DNA of 42,832 nt from positions 1 through 42,832 of the forward strand of contig NZ_CALDXR010000057.1 in assembly GCF_937920985.1 (NCBI RefSeq), in the 5' to 3' direction. The notes beneath the pieces were generated by a model, which made no database searches, had not been told where the DNA came from, and worked only from the letters and a program-made list of their open reading frames with translations. The DNA is from an uncultured Phascolarctobacterium sp. Its GTDB lineage: Bacteria > Bacillota > Negativicutes > Acidaminococcales > Acidaminococcaceae. Below are positions 1 to 10,012 of this stretch, piece after piece (position 1 is the first letter of the stretch; each line of letters starts with the position of its first letter). The position numbers and the translations under genes were made by a program.

Positions 1-17
1 ATCGCGTCGACTTGTAT

Positions 18-46
18 ATAATACCATGTGACCTGCATTATGTCAA
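18..46 (-). promoter_or_regulatory. Strong sigma-70-type promoter reading out of the left edge
   Basis: On the minus strand a perfect TTGACA (41-46) is separated by 17 nt from TATTAT (18-23). Transcription would run leftward out of the window, so the gene it serves is not visible. The 165 bases between it and the radical SAM terminator are AT-rich and hold nothing I recognise. Confidence 0.7.
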
Positions 47-211
47 CACCTTTTTTGTTACTTTTTTAACATTTTTTCGTGATACACGTGGCTCAGTATT
101 CAAATGAAGTATCATGTATACACGCTTTAAAGCACCTGAAATTCCTTCAAAAAATCTCAAAAAAAGTTAAAATTTCTACCGAAAAACGGCAAAATCTGCG
201 TAAATTTCTCC

Positions 212-251
212 AAAAAAAATCTAGCTGACGCAAGAATTTTTTCTCTCGTCA
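212..251 (-). terminator. Rho-independent terminator of the radical SAM gene
   Basis: Read on the minus strand, an imperfect stem (TGACG/CGTCA at 247-251 and 226-230, then AGAA/TTCT after a 2x2 mismatch) is followed by TAGA and a run of eight T (212-219). It lies about 30 nt beyond the stop codon of the gene ending at 280. Confidence 0.55.
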
Positions 252-279
252 ACTCGTTTTTTATTGTACTAATACCATT

Positions 280-1992
280 CTATTTTACTTCAATTGGCAA
301 CTTAATCAGCTTCTGCTGCTCGCCGCTGTTATCCAGCATCACAAAAATTTCTTCTGCATTACCGGTTTCCCAATCAGCTTTAAACAATTCAATCGGATAC
401 AGCTTATGAATTTGGCGCCAGCTGCTGAACTTATATGCAGGAATATATCGGCGCACCTTTTCCTCATCGCGCCAAAAAGCAGAAACTGCCTCAAAAATTT
501 CCTCCGTCTGCCACTTCAGCCACTCCGGACGCCACTGAGGTATCTCGCAGAACACGTCAAAACGCAGAATCTCCAGCAATTCCGTTTGCTGCTCTACATA
601 ATTTTCTTCTATAAACTGCTTTAAGACAGCTGCTACACCCTTGGCGTTATGTGTCTGCGGATAGAATCCTGCCTTAACCCACCACTGCGTCAGCTGTCTG
701 TAAAAGGCAAATGCATTCATGCCGGAAGCACGCAGCAATGCCCTCAGCGTATATTTAAAGCCACCGCTGTTGGCCGTCTGGTCCAGAATATTATCTAAAT
801 GCTTCAAATAAAGCATATCCTCATACGGCATATACTTAGTCGCTAAAATTTCATATGGCGGCTCGTCCATATACCGCAAATCGTGCTGCTCAGTCTCACG
901 ACGCATCTGCGTGCCTGGCAATACCTTTAAAAAGCCAAGCTGTAGCATATCTGCACCCAGTCCGTAAACATCATCAAAGGATTTGGCAAAGGTCGGCAAA
1001 TCCTCATACGGCAGACCGGCAATCAAATCAACATGGATATGCATATTACCGAAGGACAGCAGACGTTTGATATTAGCAGACAGCTTTTCCCAGTTATCCT
1101 GCCTGTTGATAGCTTTTAATGTTGGCTGATGCGTGCTCTGAATGCCGATTTCCAACTGAAAGCGTCCCTTCGGAACAGTCGCCAGGAAATCCATAACGTG
1201 CTCTGACAGTATATCAGCCTTGATTTCAAAATGGAAGGTTGCATTTGTATCAGCCTGCGCCAGATGTCGCATCATCGGCAGAAAGTATTTTTCATCCAGA
1301 TTGTAAGTACGGTCTACGAATTTCACCAAAGGCACACCTGCAGCAATAAATCGGTCCAAATCGCGCAGCACTAGCTTCAGCGGACGCTTGCGCACAGAAC
1401 GCGATATACCGGACAGGCAATACGCGCAATTAAATGGGCAGCCACGCGTGCATTCGTAATAAACTATCTTATGCTCTGCCAGCATTTTTCCCAGATCAGG
1501 ATACGGGAACGGCAGCAGTGACATATCATCTATTACGGTAATGCCGCCGTTCAGGTTCACCTGCTCCCCTTCGCGATACGCAATATGCTGAGGGACAGAG
1601 CCACCGCCAGCCAAATACTCCAGCAGCTCGCTGAATACCAGCTCACCCTCTCCCTGCACGATATAGTCTGCCTGCGGCAGCTCCGCAAAAATTTTTTCCG
1701 CATCAAACGCTACCTCAGGTCCGCCAATCACGATTGCTGCTTGCGGACGCAGTTTGCGCAGCATTCGTATAAGTTTAAAAACGAATGGTTTATTCCATAT
1801 ATGCACAGAAAAGCCGTAGACCTGTGCCGGTACAGCCATGATTTTTTCCAACACCGCTAAAATCGGTGTGTTGATAGTTTCTTCTATTAATGTTACCTCA
1901 TGTCCCTGCGCTTTGGCATATTCGCCGACATAGCGTAGGCCAAGGCCGGTATGGATATATTTACTGTTAATTGCGCTTAATACTACTTGCAT
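280..1992 (-). CDS. B12-binding-domain radical SAM protein (DUF4080 type)
   Basis: The product is 570 residues when started at the ATG at 1992, which has GAGGAG about 9 nt upstream; the in-frame extension to 2019 lacks a better site and adds nine residues of leader type. Residues 1 to about 135 resemble a cobalamin-binding Rossmann domain, with GGPEVAFD and QGEGE motifs as in methylthiolase-like and BchE-like enzymes. The radical SAM cluster motif CX3CX2C is C185, C189 and C192 in the context CPFNCAYC. The C-terminal half matches the DUF4080 extension seen in Clostridia and Negativicutes. Family members are presumed to do B12-dependent radical chemistry (methylation or similar), but the substrate is unknown and the neighbours do not suggest one. 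It lies directly downstream of the tRNA-Leu terminator, with no clear promoter of its own. Confidence 0.85.
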   Translation of the reverse strand: MQVVLSAINSKYIHTGLGLRYVGEYAKAQGHEVTLIEETINTPILAVLEKIMAVPAQVYGFSVHIWNKPFVFKLIRMLRKLRPQAAIVIGGPEVAFDAEKIFAELPQADYIVQGEGELVFSELLEYLAGGGSVPQHIAYREGEQVNLNGGITVIDDMSLLPFPYPDLGKMLAEHKIVYYECTRGCPFNCAYCLSGISRSVRKRPLKLVLRDLDRFIAAGVPLVKFVDRTYNLDEKYFLPMMRHLAQADTNATFHFEIKADILSEHVMDFLATVPKGRFQLEIGIQSTHQPTLKAINRQDNWEKLSANIKRLLSFGNMHIHVDLIAGLPYEDLPTFAKSFDDVYGLGADMLQLGFLKVLPGTQMRRETEQHDLRYMDEPPYEILATKYMPYEDMLYLKHLDNILDQTANSGGFKYTLRALLRASGMNAFAFYRQLTQWWVKAGFYPQTHNAKGVAAVLKQFIEENYVEQQTELLEILRFDVFCEIPQWRPEWLKWQTEEIFEAVSAFWRDEEKVRRYIPAYKFSSWRQIHKLYPIELFKADWETGNAEEIFVMLDNSGEQQKLIKLPIEVK

Positions 1993-2026
1993 TTCCTTGC
2001 TCCTCAAATTTTTAACCACAAATACA

Positions 2027-2056
2027 GAAAAAGCTCTACAACCGAAATTGTAGAGC
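2027..2056 (-). terminator. Terminator of tRNA-Leu
   Basis: A perfect 9-bp stem GCTCTACAA/TTGTAGAGC (2033-2041 and 2048-2056) is followed on the minus strand by TTTTTCTG. It begins 11 nt after the CCA end of the tRNA. Confidence 0.85.
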
Positions 2057-2066
2057 CTAAATTTAC

Positions 2067-2153
2067 TGGTGCCGAAGGCCGGACTCGAACCGGCACGAGC
2101 GTGAACCCGCTTGATTTTGAGTCAAGTGCGTCTGCCAATTCCGCCACTTCGGC
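2067..2153 (-). tRNA. tRNA-Leu (anticodon CAA)
   Basis: This is an 87-nt class II tRNA with acceptor GCCGAAG/CTTCGGC, a discriminator A and an encoded CCA end. The anticodon loop is CTCAAAA on a CTTGA/TCAAG stem, giving anticodon CAA, which reads UUG. It has a long variable arm and the TTCGAGT T-loop. It has its own promoter and terminator, so it is independent of the jet operon that ends just upstream. Confidence 0.95.
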
Positions 2154-2182
2154 ATAAGTTCCAATCACTCGGAACAATAGTA

Positions 2183-2211
2183 ATTATACTCGTTTCTTAA
2201 AGCTTTGTCAA
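2183..2211 (-). promoter_or_regulatory. Promoter of tRNA-Leu
   Basis: On the minus strand TTGACA (2206-2211) and TATAAT (2183-2188) are separated by exactly 17 nt, a full consensus promoter. The predicted start is about 23 nt upstream of the tRNA 5' end. Confidence 0.85.
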
Positions 2212-2262
2212 TAGCCTTATTTAAAAATTCTTATAGAGGGTTACTTACTGCCAAAATACCTC

Positions 2263-5200
2263 TTAGAACAGACTATCCATCTGTCCTTCATTAGTCACCT
2301 CAACACGCGCCAGACTCAGAAATTCACCATCATTACCATCCTTTTTGTCAAGACGTTTACTCTTCAAATAGCTGCTGTTACTCAAACCGGCAGGAATAAG
2401 GCTCAACACATAAATATTATCGTAAGAATTATAAATTGCTTCAGTTTTGATACCAGTAAGTGAAATGAGCTGCGTATTATTCTTTTTAGCTATCTCCTTC
2501 ATCGGCATAAGCAAATGACTGGAATATGTCTTTGCAAAAGGATTATCCATCAACAGCACCTTGCCTTCATTGCGGTCAGCAAAAATATCAGTCTTATCTC
2601 TACGCATATAGTACAAAAGACAGGAGAGAATAACGAATGCTGATAAAAAGCCTTCACCACCAGAATTAACCTCTACCTCGCTCCATGTAACCTGCCACTC
2701 TCGCTGAGCTTCAACCTTAAACAGCTGTACATGAACATTATTAACGCCAATAACTGCGTTATAAAGCTCTTTAACCGTTAATGATGTACCAATCAGCTCA
2801 CTAATATTCTCATTTTTGCGCAGCCTTTCCATACATTTTTGAGTAATCGATTCAACAAAATCACAGACACGGGTATGATATGTATTGGCATTATCATCCC
2901 AAACTGGCAAAATCAGCCGCAACATTTTAACATCATGATCCCTAATTCTAATCCTAGAGTTACGGTCAATCTGTCCCAATTCATCATGTACACCTTGTAC
3001 ATATTCCTCTAATTGACCAATAATCTGCTCTTTGTTCTGCTTAATGATAGAAAGATCCGCCTCATGCTTTTCTAAAAGAGTGCTGAAAGCATGCAATACT
3101 GTACTTATCTGCTGAAGGAAGACATGTGCATCCTCGGTATTTCTGATTAAAACCTCTATACGTTTTCTGAAAAAGTCATTTTGGAAATCCTTTTCATTAC
3201 TTAGTGCAAACAACACTTGCTGCAGCTTATCCTTCGTATTCGCTTGCAAAACTTTAGCATCACCATACTTTGCTTTCAATTTTGCAGTATAGGTACGCAG
3301 CTCTTCATTAGACAGATTTTCAAGCTTTTCTGCAGCATCCCAAACAGCTTGCTCTTTCAATTTTGCATATTCGTCCAAAGATACCATATTCTCATTTAAG
3401 CTTTTTAGTTGCTCATCTAAGATTTTCTCCTGTGCTTGCAACCTTTGCTGCTTATGTATGATGTCAACACGTACTGCTGCAAAATCCTTCAGTATAAGCT
3501 CACCCTTTGGCAAAGGCTCTTGCTGAGAGCAATCTTTCTTCATCTGTTTTCTGATTTGATTAAGCTTTTCTCTTATAACACCGATATTTATTTCAACTTT
3601 ACTGCGTTGCTTTGCAATTTCTTTATGCTCGCGCTCTACCTCCTCTTGTTGTGCGCTGACCTCTCGTACTTTTGCTTCACTATATTGAACGTTAAGCCAT
3701 GCACCATCCTTTAGGCCAAAACGCTCAGCCTTCCCCTGCAATTCATTTCTTGTCCGTTCTACACGTTCAGCAACGCTTTCCCTATTATTCTCATAATACC
3801 TAAGCTCACCGGAAAGCTTTTGCGTAATAGCATCAAACTGTGCTTCAAGAGCTAAAGTATCAAGCTCGTTTACATCGGCAAAACTCTGCAGCTTCGGAAC
3901 CTTCCTGTAAGCTTCATATCTTGCTAAATGTTTCTTCAAATCTTTGATATCTAACTCAATCTCATATACACGTTGTTTTTCAAATTGAATTTTATCTTGT
4001 AAGGAATTGCATTCCCCCTGAAGCATTTTCTGCCGCTTTTCACCTTCAGAAATGCCCCTTAGACAAGTTTCCCTCTCATTCTTATCCTGCAGATATTGGT
4101 TGTACTTAACAATTAGCTGCTGCAGATCCTCTTTTTGCTGCTGTTTTTTACTGATTGTCTCCCGCATTCCATCGAGTTCATTAATAGTCTGCTCCTGTTC
4201 CAGAACAAGTTCTTCTCTGGTATTCTTAACGGAGGCATATTCTTGCCCCAGCTCCTTTAGCTTTTCATGTGTTTCCGCCAAATCATCTACCAGACTTTTA
4301 TAACTTTCCTGAGTAAACTCCTGCTTATCCAGCTCACCCTGTTTACTGCAATAAAAAGCATATTCTTGCTGTCTCAGCTCTAAGGAATCCCTTATATCCT
4401 GTATTTGAGTCTGCAATTTAGCCAGCATACTTTCAAATTTTGCCACATTAAGCATATTTTCATTAAAAAGCATATAAAAATCTACATCGCCACATCGTAA
4501 AAGACCATCAGCTACAATGTGTGTGTTCGCATCTGTCAAGCTTTCGCGTAAAATAATCGGCACCGGGAACGAAGTATAAATATTTTTTTCAGCATTTTGC
4601 AGCTCTTCAATATCTTTGCTGGTCATAATCAAAGCATATGGCAAGAACGGATGCTGCCTTACCAGCTCCCGGTTACGCTCCTCGCTGTTTCTATTTTTTT
4701 GCAGCCATTCCATACCATAAACAACATTTATTCCCAAATCCTTCAGCATCTTAAGCAATTCCTCAGACAGCTCCAAGGTTTTTCCTGTCTGCAGACATTT
4801 ATATTGTTTCTGGTATTCCGCAAGCTTATTATTTAAACCAGCCTTTATATCTTCTAGCTCTGTCAGCTTTTTCTTAAGCTCATTTTGTATCCGTTGCTTA
4901 TCCCAGATAACCTCATCTGTAAGCTGTAAATACTGCAGTAAACCTCTCCGTTTTCCTATTTGCTCATCAATGCTTGCTTTATCCCGTATTTTGACATTTA
5001 AAGCTGCTTCTTGCTCGTTTTGCGTTTTTGTCAGACTGCGCATATCGATGTCCAATCTGCTAAACTCATTCTTAATAGCTACCAGCTTACGCTGAAGTAC
5101 CTGCTGCTGTTTTAATGACTCCTCAAGCCCCGTGGTAAGCTCATTTGACAAGCCCTCCAACGCCCCAGTTTCATATTCCTGATACATATTGCGCTGCAAA

Positions 5201-6696
5201 GCATTTACCGGAGTCTGCCATTTCTTATTATAAGCATCTTCTAAATTAAAGTACGCTCTGATTTGTCCTTCCAAACAGCCTTGTCTACTATGCAATTCAT
5301 TAAGCTGTGGCAACAGTTGCTCAAAATCATTTCTATATTGCTTTAACACAACAGCGTATTGTTCTTGATTATCCTGGCTTTCCTGAAGATTTGCCTGTTT
5401 GTCATGAATATTTTGTTCTATATGCTGCTTCAGCAAAAAACCGATATATTCCCTTTTGGGTGCAAGCTCCTTATTCTTTTGGCGTGAAGCTTCCAGCTGC
5501 TGCTCTGCAGTTTTCAAATCCTGCTCATCTTTCTTCAGGCGTTCCTGCAAGCATGCACAATCAAGAATATGTTCATCTCTTTTCAATGTCTCAATCTGCG
5601 CTTCTATTCTGCTCAGTTCTGCGACAAGCTCCTTTTGAGCAGCTACTAAACTTTCCCATTCAGCTTCCTTGTGATAATAATCAGCAGAATACTCTTCATA
5701 ATGTAGTTGTAACAGCTGGCTTGCCACTTCCTGCAATTGCAGCCTGCATGATTCCTTTGCTGCTTCTGAAGCTGCTGTTAATCTTTCCAGCTCAAGATAA
5801 TATGCAACTATCTTTGCCAACGATGCTTTAACCTCTAAAGAAATCTTTTCATAGTCACCAGCAATTTCGATTATCGGTGCTGCCTTCTGTTGAAATAAAG
5901 ATAATTGTTGCTGTTGCTGTATTTTAGTAAAATTATCACTGTAAACTGCAACATATTTTCCCATAATCTCACGGAATCCTTCCATGCTGTTCTTATCTCT
6001 ATTTTTCTTGTTTTCAACAGCCTCAAGGAACCATTTTTCTATCAATCCTTTTTCGTCCTTACAGTCGGAAAACAGCTTGGAAAGGCCAGACTCATCCGAA
6101 TTGATTTTCTTTAGTATGCTTTCCCATTCGCGATAATCTATGCCATACTCCGCGAGTTTACTAAAATATTGCTTACTTTGAGCATAGTTATTCATGTCAT
6201 AGTAGAAAAAACTATTCAGCTTTTCTTTCTTATATCCTTCGAATATATCTCGGCATACAGCAAAGCTTTTCAGCTTCAGCTCTTTGGCATTGCGTTCAAC
6301 TACAGGCAAATGATTAATATCCTGCTCACAGGAGTTTCTGTACTCACTGATAAAATTGATTATCTCAAGCTCTTCATTATTATCAACATTTTGGCTTTTA
6401 CGCACCATCATTCCCGTTAAGCAATACCCGGCGCCATTGTCCAAAACCCACTCTACCATAATAAAAGTAGGCTTGACAGTTTTAAAATAGCTGGCAAAGG
6501 TTCTCTTATTGAAATTACGATGTCCCTTATGCACAAACAGAGCAGTCAAAAGCTGCACAATTACGGATTTGCCGCCACCATTATCCAAAAAAATCAAGGT
6601 GCTCTGACCATTAAATCGTAAGGTTTCATCACTAATATGACAAGTATTATGATTATAGTTTACATTAACCAGTCTGATGGCATTAATTTTGCTCAT
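2263..6696 (-). CDS. jetC: Wadjet SMC-like ATPase JetC
   Basis: This 1477-residue protein is the MukB/SMC-like motor of the Wadjet anti-plasmid system. The N-terminal Walker A region ends NGGGKS (N39-S44). Two very long charged, Gln/Glu/Lys-rich coiled-coil stretches flank a central hinge-like region around residues 600-750. The C-terminal head has the ABC signature NSGGEG (about 1344-1349) and a Walker B-like strand KVLLMDNPF (about 1379-1387). In known Wadjet complexes JetC dimers bound to the kleisin JetA and to JetB extrude DNA loops, and the complex detects small circular DNA. The start has GGAG 9 nt upstream and overlaps the end of jetB by 14 nt, indicating translational coupling. It is the last gene of the operon; only a weak inverted repeat follows before the tRNA promoter. 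Confidence 0.9.
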   Translation of the reverse strand: MSKINAIRLVNVNYNHNTCHISDETLRFNGQSTLIFLDNGGGKSVIVQLLTALFVHKGHRNFNKRTFASYFKTVKPTFIMVEWVLDNGAGYCLTGMMVRKSQNVDNNEELEIINFISEYRNSCEQDINHLPVVERNAKELKLKSFAVCRDIFEGYKKEKLNSFFYYDMNNYAQSKQYFSKLAEYGIDYREWESILKKINSDESGLSKLFSDCKDEKGLIEKWFLEAVENKKNRDKNSMEGFREIMGKYVAVYSDNFTKIQQQQQLSLFQQKAAPIIEIAGDYEKISLEVKASLAKIVAYYLELERLTAASEAAKESCRLQLQEVASQLLQLHYEEYSADYYHKEAEWESLVAAQKELVAELSRIEAQIETLKRDEHILDCACLQERLKKDEQDLKTAEQQLEASRQKNKELAPKREYIGFLLKQHIEQNIHDKQANLQESQDNQEQYAVVLKQYRNDFEQLLPQLNELHSRQGCLEGQIRAYFNLEDAYNKKWQTPVNALQRNMYQEYETGALEGLSNELTTGLEESLKQQQVLQRKLVAIKNEFSRLDIDMRSLTKTQNEQEAALNVKIRDKASIDEQIGKRRGLLQYLQLTDEVIWDKQRIQNELKKKLTELEDIKAGLNNKLAEYQKQYKCLQTGKTLELSEELLKMLKDLGINVVYGMEWLQKNRNSEERNRELVRQHPFLPYALIMTSKDIEELQNAEKNIYTSFPVPIILRESLTDANTHIVADGLLRCGDVDFYMLFNENMLNVAKFESMLAKLQTQIQDIRDSLELRQQEYAFYCSKQGELDKQEFTQESYKSLVDDLAETHEKLKELGQEYASVKNTREELVLEQEQTINELDGMRETISKKQQQKEDLQQLIVKYNQYLQDKNERETCLRGISEGEKRQKMLQGECNSLQDKIQFEKQRVYEIELDIKDLKKHLARYEAYRKVPKLQSFADVNELDTLALEAQFDAITQKLSGELRYYENNRESVAERVERTRNELQGKAERFGLKDGAWLNVQYSEAKVREVSAQQEEVEREHKEIAKQRSKVEINIGVIREKLNQIRKQMKKDCSQQEPLPKGELILKDFAAVRVDIIHKQQRLQAQEKILDEQLKSLNENMVSLDEYAKLKEQAVWDAAEKLENLSNEELRTYTAKLKAKYGDAKVLQANTKDKLQQVLFALSNEKDFQNDFFRKRIEVLIRNTEDAHVFLQQISTVLHAFSTLLEKHEADLSIIKQNKEQIIGQLEEYVQGVHDELGQIDRNSRIRIRDHDVKMLRLILPVWDDNANTYHTRVCDFVESITQKCMERLRKNENISELIGTSLTVKELYNAVIGVNNVHVQLFKVEAQREWQVTWSEVEVNSGGEGFLSAFVILSCLLYYMRRDKTDIFADRNEGKVLLMDNPFAKTYSSHLLMPMKEIAKKNNTQLISLTGIKTEAIYNSYDNIYVLSLIPAGLSNSSYLKSKRLDKKDGNDGEFLSLARVEVTNEGQMDSLF

Positions 6697-7405
6697 TTTT
6701 TTCTGCTCCTATAATTTTCTGTATACGATAAAACTTGTTTTTATTCAACAGCTCCCAATCCATAAAGTTGTCCAGCTTGCGAGTTGTCTTAATCATCTCA
6801 TCCTGTTCAATATAATCTATCAGGCCCTGCTCCTGCAAAAAACGCAAAATTCCGGACATGAAGCCTTCCTTAGTTGTTTTCTTACGACTACTTTTTTCAT
6901 CAGATTTTAAAGACTCGTACACCTCCCGCATAGCAGTAAAGGCCATGCCATTTTGAGACTGCTCATCCTCTGAATAGCGCGCTACACCTTCATTAAGCCT
7001 GTCAGTTATAGAGTTTTGCAGTTCGCCTAATAAGATAAAATCTCGCGTTTTAGAGCTACTGCCCTGCCCATCATAAAATTCCAAAAGTAGTACCAGGATA
7101 ACAAACTGCACCAGATAATAATCCTTATCGGTGGCACCACTACGACAAAGCTCTTTTTTCATCTGTCCCTTAGAATAACCCAGAAAATAATTATCCTCAT
7201 TGGGTATAAGATAAATAACTCCACTATACGCTGCAATAGAGCAGTCAGCAATATTAGCCTGTGACTTGACAAGTTCCTGTACCTCATTCTGCTCAATATA
7301 AGCCTTATATAATGCTGGCGCATTTTCTTCACGCAGCTCATGATGCTCCAGTAAATAATAAAAAATCTTCTGGGCATTTTTTACAGCATCTGTCTGATAA
7401 GCCAT
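6683..7405 (-). CDS. jetB: Wadjet accessory protein JetB (MukE-like, DUF6063 type)
   Basis: This 240-residue protein is predicted to be the KITE/MukE-like partner of the kleisin. It is predominantly alpha-helical with a low-complexity linker around residues 170-185 (KSDEKSSRKKTTKEG) followed by a short winged-helix-like end. In Wadjet and MukBEF complexes this subunit binds the kleisin and DNA. The assignment rests mainly on its position between jetA and jetC, its size, and resemblance to the DUF6063 family found with this kind of JetA; a direct sequence motif is lacking. Its GGGAGTG ribosome binding site lies within the last codons of jetA, and only 4 nt separate the jetA stop from its ATG. 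Confidence 0.75.
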   Translation of the reverse strand: MAYQTDAVKNAQKIFYYLLEHHELREENAPALYKAYIEQNEVQELVKSQANIADCSIAAYSGVIYLIPNEDNYFLGYSKGQMKKELCRSGATDKDYYLVQFVILVLLLEFYDGQGSSSKTRDFILLGELQNSITDRLNEGVARYSEDEQSQNGMAFTAMREVYESLKSDEKSSRKKTTKEGFMSGILRFLQEQGLIDYIEQDEMIKTTRKLDNFMDWELLNKNKFYRIQKIIGAEKNEQN

Positions 7406-7409
7406 TTTT

Positions 7410-9020
7410 TCACTCCCAAACTGCCTTCAGCATAACGTCGGAACAACGGACGTTCTTTAAAATTCCTGTATTTTCATCTGCCTGCTTAAGCAAAATAGGC
7501 TTTGCTTCTGGCAGACGATAAACCTCCAATTTTTTTAAGGCTTCCCAATCTGCTCTTTTATCTAAAATCTCAAGCAGCATATTTTGTAGCCTGAAATCAT
7601 TAGTTTCCTCTAGGATAAAATCAGAACGCTCTTTGCGTAATTCTGCAATATTCACAACATTTATCCCGAGGAGCTCCACCATTATTTCTTTAAAAATTCC
7701 TATCGTAGGGACCAAAAGCTCGCGCTCTTCCAGACTAAGATCATCAATAAGCTCTGAAAGCTGAATTTCCTTTTTTGCCAAAGTATGTGCAAGAATAACG
7801 CTCAAACTGGCTTCATACTTAGCCATTTTCTCCTGTACGCGACGGCGCTGCTCTTCTTCCCAGGCAGTGGCATCAAAAATCTCTATAGCTTCCTCCTGGC
7901 AGTCCTCTTCCATCGTGCGCACCCTTTGCAGCGTCAGGAACTGGTTAATATTTAATCCTTTATTTGGAGCCTTGTTAAACAGTGGGCGTAAAAAGATATC
8001 CAACCGCTCCAGGCAAAACGGATTAGCTAAAACTCTTTCATACAATTCTGTGTGTAAATTAAAACGCTGTACCAAGAACATTTCTGATACGTTTTTCAGT
8101 TCTTCTTCATATAATACTTGCAAATCCAACTGAAGACTTAAAATTCTTTGATACTCATCTATCGCTCTAGCTAAATATTTATCTATTTCTTGTAAATCAT
8201 GCAGCTTTTCAGTATCTACAGCAGACAACTCTTCTATGCGAATGTGCTTCTCTTCCATCTCCTGTACCCGCGACTGTACCTTATTACGATAACCAGCAAA
8301 TTTTTTCTTAGAATCCTCAAGAGTATTAAAATTGTCTTGTGCCCTCTCATTATACTCCACGACACTATACTCTAGTGGATTTCGTTTTATTCGTAGCATA
8401 TCCGCTTGAGTTTTTTGCAATTTAATACGCATCAGGTTAAAGATATTTTTTACATCATCTAATGCCTTATCGTAGCTTTGCTTCTCCAGATGCAGGTTAA
8501 ATATCATCTCCTGAATCGTCAGCTTCAGATTGCTTTCAACCTCCAGCGTCCCCAAAAGCAGATTATAGCCATCATCTGTAAGATAGTACGAGGTACGGCG
8601 CACATCCTGTTCGTCATAGATAATGCGATTGTTGACGTAGCTTATATGCAGCTCCTTCATCTCCTGCTGCTCATAATCATAACCACCAAAGTACATCGGC
8701 CTTCCTTCATTGGATAGTACTACATTAACAATAAACTTAGCCAAATCACTGCATTCAGCATAGCTCATGGACTTTTTGTAATACTTTTCATTAAGACTGT
8801 CCAAAAAAACAGTAATATTATCAATAGTACAGCTTTCTTCCTTCAGTGACTGCTCCATAATATAAAGCATCACAGAAAAAATGACATTCAGCTGCTCGTC
8901 CAAAGTATTAAAACCCCGTTCCTTCCAGATATACTTCTGACTGCTATTATCATAAAGCAGAGCATATAAGCCTACGCATTTCATGCGTCTTGTAAAATCC
9001 TTCAAAAAATCGTACTGCAT
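7410..9020 (-). CDS. jetA: Wadjet kleisin-like protein JetA
   Basis: This is a 536-residue protein from the ATG at 9020, with GAGG 6 nt upstream; a TTG at 9032 is in frame but has no better site. The N-terminal 180 residues look like winged-helix domains (for example YYLTDDGYNLLLGTLEVE). A helical coiled-coil middle follows, and the C-terminus also looks helical, consistent with a MukF-like kleisin that bridges the two JetC heads. The family appears to be the one annotated as Wadjet JetA (DUF5716), which I recall as type II; the subtype call is from memory and should be treated as provisional. It follows jetD after 8 nt and precedes jetB by 4 nt. Confidence 0.8.
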   Translation of the reverse strand: MQYDFLKDFTRRMKCVGLYALLYDNSSQKYIWKERGFNTLDEQLNVIFSVMLYIMEQSLKEESCTIDNITVFLDSLNEKYYKKSMSYAECSDLAKFIVNVVLSNEGRPMYFGGYDYEQQEMKELHISYVNNRIIYDEQDVRRTSYYLTDDGYNLLLGTLEVESNLKLTIQEMIFNLHLEKQSYDKALDDVKNIFNLMRIKLQKTQADMLRIKRNPLEYSVVEYNERAQDNFNTLEDSKKKFAGYRNKVQSRVQEMEEKHIRIEELSAVDTEKLHDLQEIDKYLARAIDEYQRILSLQLDLQVLYEEELKNVSEMFLVQRFNLHTELYERVLANPFCLERLDIFLRPLFNKAPNKGLNINQFLTLQRVRTMEEDCQEEAIEIFDATAWEEEQRRRVQEKMAKYEASLSVILAHTLAKKEIQLSELIDDLSLEERELLVPTIGIFKEIMVELLGINVVNIAELRKERSDFILEETNDFRLQNMLLEILDKRADWEALKKLEVYRLPEAKPILLKQADENTGILKNVRCSDVMLKAVWE

Positions 9021-9028
9021 AATCAACC

Positions 9029-10012
9029 TCAAAAATCACTTATCGTCAAAATCTCCTGCGGGATATACAAATCCTTCTGCAAAATACTTTGCATTTGCGA
9101 TTGCGCATTTACGGGAAAATAACGGAAGAATCCTCCCTGCAGATTTCGGTTCTGGTCTTTTTTCGTGGACGGCAGCTGCTTGTAATTGCCTGCCTTCGCC
9201 AGCATCGCCAGATACGCAGGAATAAACGGTTTAATCTCCCCCTGCTCAGCAAAACTTTCTGCCAGCGTTTCATAAATGCCTATGCCTTCGTAATCCAAAT
9301 CGCCAAAGTAGAACAGCTCATTTCCGTCTGCCAGCATATATGGTTCAGCGCTAGCGTTAAACTCCTGAAAATAGCTGACAACTCTTTTGCCGGCGCCGTA
9401 AATAATAGTACTTATATTTTCTCCCAAAAGCTGCCTGTTTCCTGCCAGCAGATGCTTTCTCATGCTAAAAAAGGTGTCTTTATTTTCTATAATCAACAAC
9501 TTTTGCGGTACGGCACGTGTTGAAGCAAAATAAGCAAAGGGCTCAGCAGTACTGTAACAGTTTAGTTTAGCAAGCTCCAAACCGCAGTGACTCAATATTT
9601 TTTTGCCTGTTCCCTGAAGCAAAAACTTTTCCCTTTGCCAGATTTGGAAGCTGCGCTCGTTGTAAGAAACAGGCTTCGTAAGTAAAGCAGCACTGTTCTG
9701 CAAAAAATTGCTCAACGACAAAACATCCTTGCGTTCTTTATCATAGGCTTCAAGATTATTCTGATAATATGTTATATTAATTTGCGGAGCCAGGTTAAAC
9801 AAAAGCTCCTGTTTTAACGCTGAATAATCCTGCTTCTCCTCCAGCTCCCAGTATTCCCGATACAACGGTGGCTTCTTGCCGTTTTTCTTCGACGCAAGTA
9901 CAGGCTTTATCCGCCCACTACCCACAAGCTCCATGATATAAGCATGCTGTTCGCTATATTCAGCATTAATCTTACTGCCTAAAATTTCTTCCAATGTCCT
10001 GCGCTTTTTCAT
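9029..10012 (-). CDS. jetD: Wadjet nuclease subunit JetD (Toprim-like)
   Basis: This protein of about 327 residues is the endonuclease that cleaves plasmid DNA recognised by the JetABC loop extruder. Its C-terminal half carries the Toprim-type acidic residues: a Glu in IENKDTF (about residue 176 from this start) and the DLD pair in YFGDLDYEG (about 238-240). The C-terminal IPQEIL motif also matches JetD. The N-terminal half is the helical and winged arm expected for DUF3322-like JetD proteins. The ATG at 10012 has GAGGTG spaced 6 nt from its GAGG core. An in-frame TTG at 10024 also has AGGAG 8 nt upstream, but that site lies inside a terminator stem. It is the first gene here, unlike the jetABCD order of the classical type I operon. 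Confidence 0.85.
   Translation of the reverse strand: MKKRRTLEEILGSKINAEYSEQHAYIMELVGSGRIKPVLASKKNGKKPPLYREYWELEEKQDYSALKQELLFNLAPQINITYYQNNLEAYDKERKDVLSLSNFLQNSAALLTKPVSYNERSFQIWQREKFLLQGTGKKILSHCGLELAKLNCYSTAEPFAYFASTRAVPQKLLIIENKDTFFSMRKHLLAGNRQLLGENISTIIYGAGKRVVSYFQEFNASAEPYMLADGNELFYFGDLDYEGIGIYETLAESFAEQGEIKPFIPAYLAMLAKAGNYKQLPSTKKDQNRNLQGGFFRYFPVNAQSQMQSILQKDLYIPQEILTISDF

Noticed and set aside
75..130. Short inverted matches (TGATAC/GTATCA) upstream of the leftward promoter
   Set aside because: The arms are only 6 nt with a long spacer, so they are not distinguishable from chance.
2067..2153. tRNA-Leu as the attachment site of a Wadjet island
   Set aside because: The operon lies on the 5' side of the tRNA, whereas integration normally uses the 3' end. 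There is no integrase, and I saw no copy of the tRNA 3' end near 10 kb.
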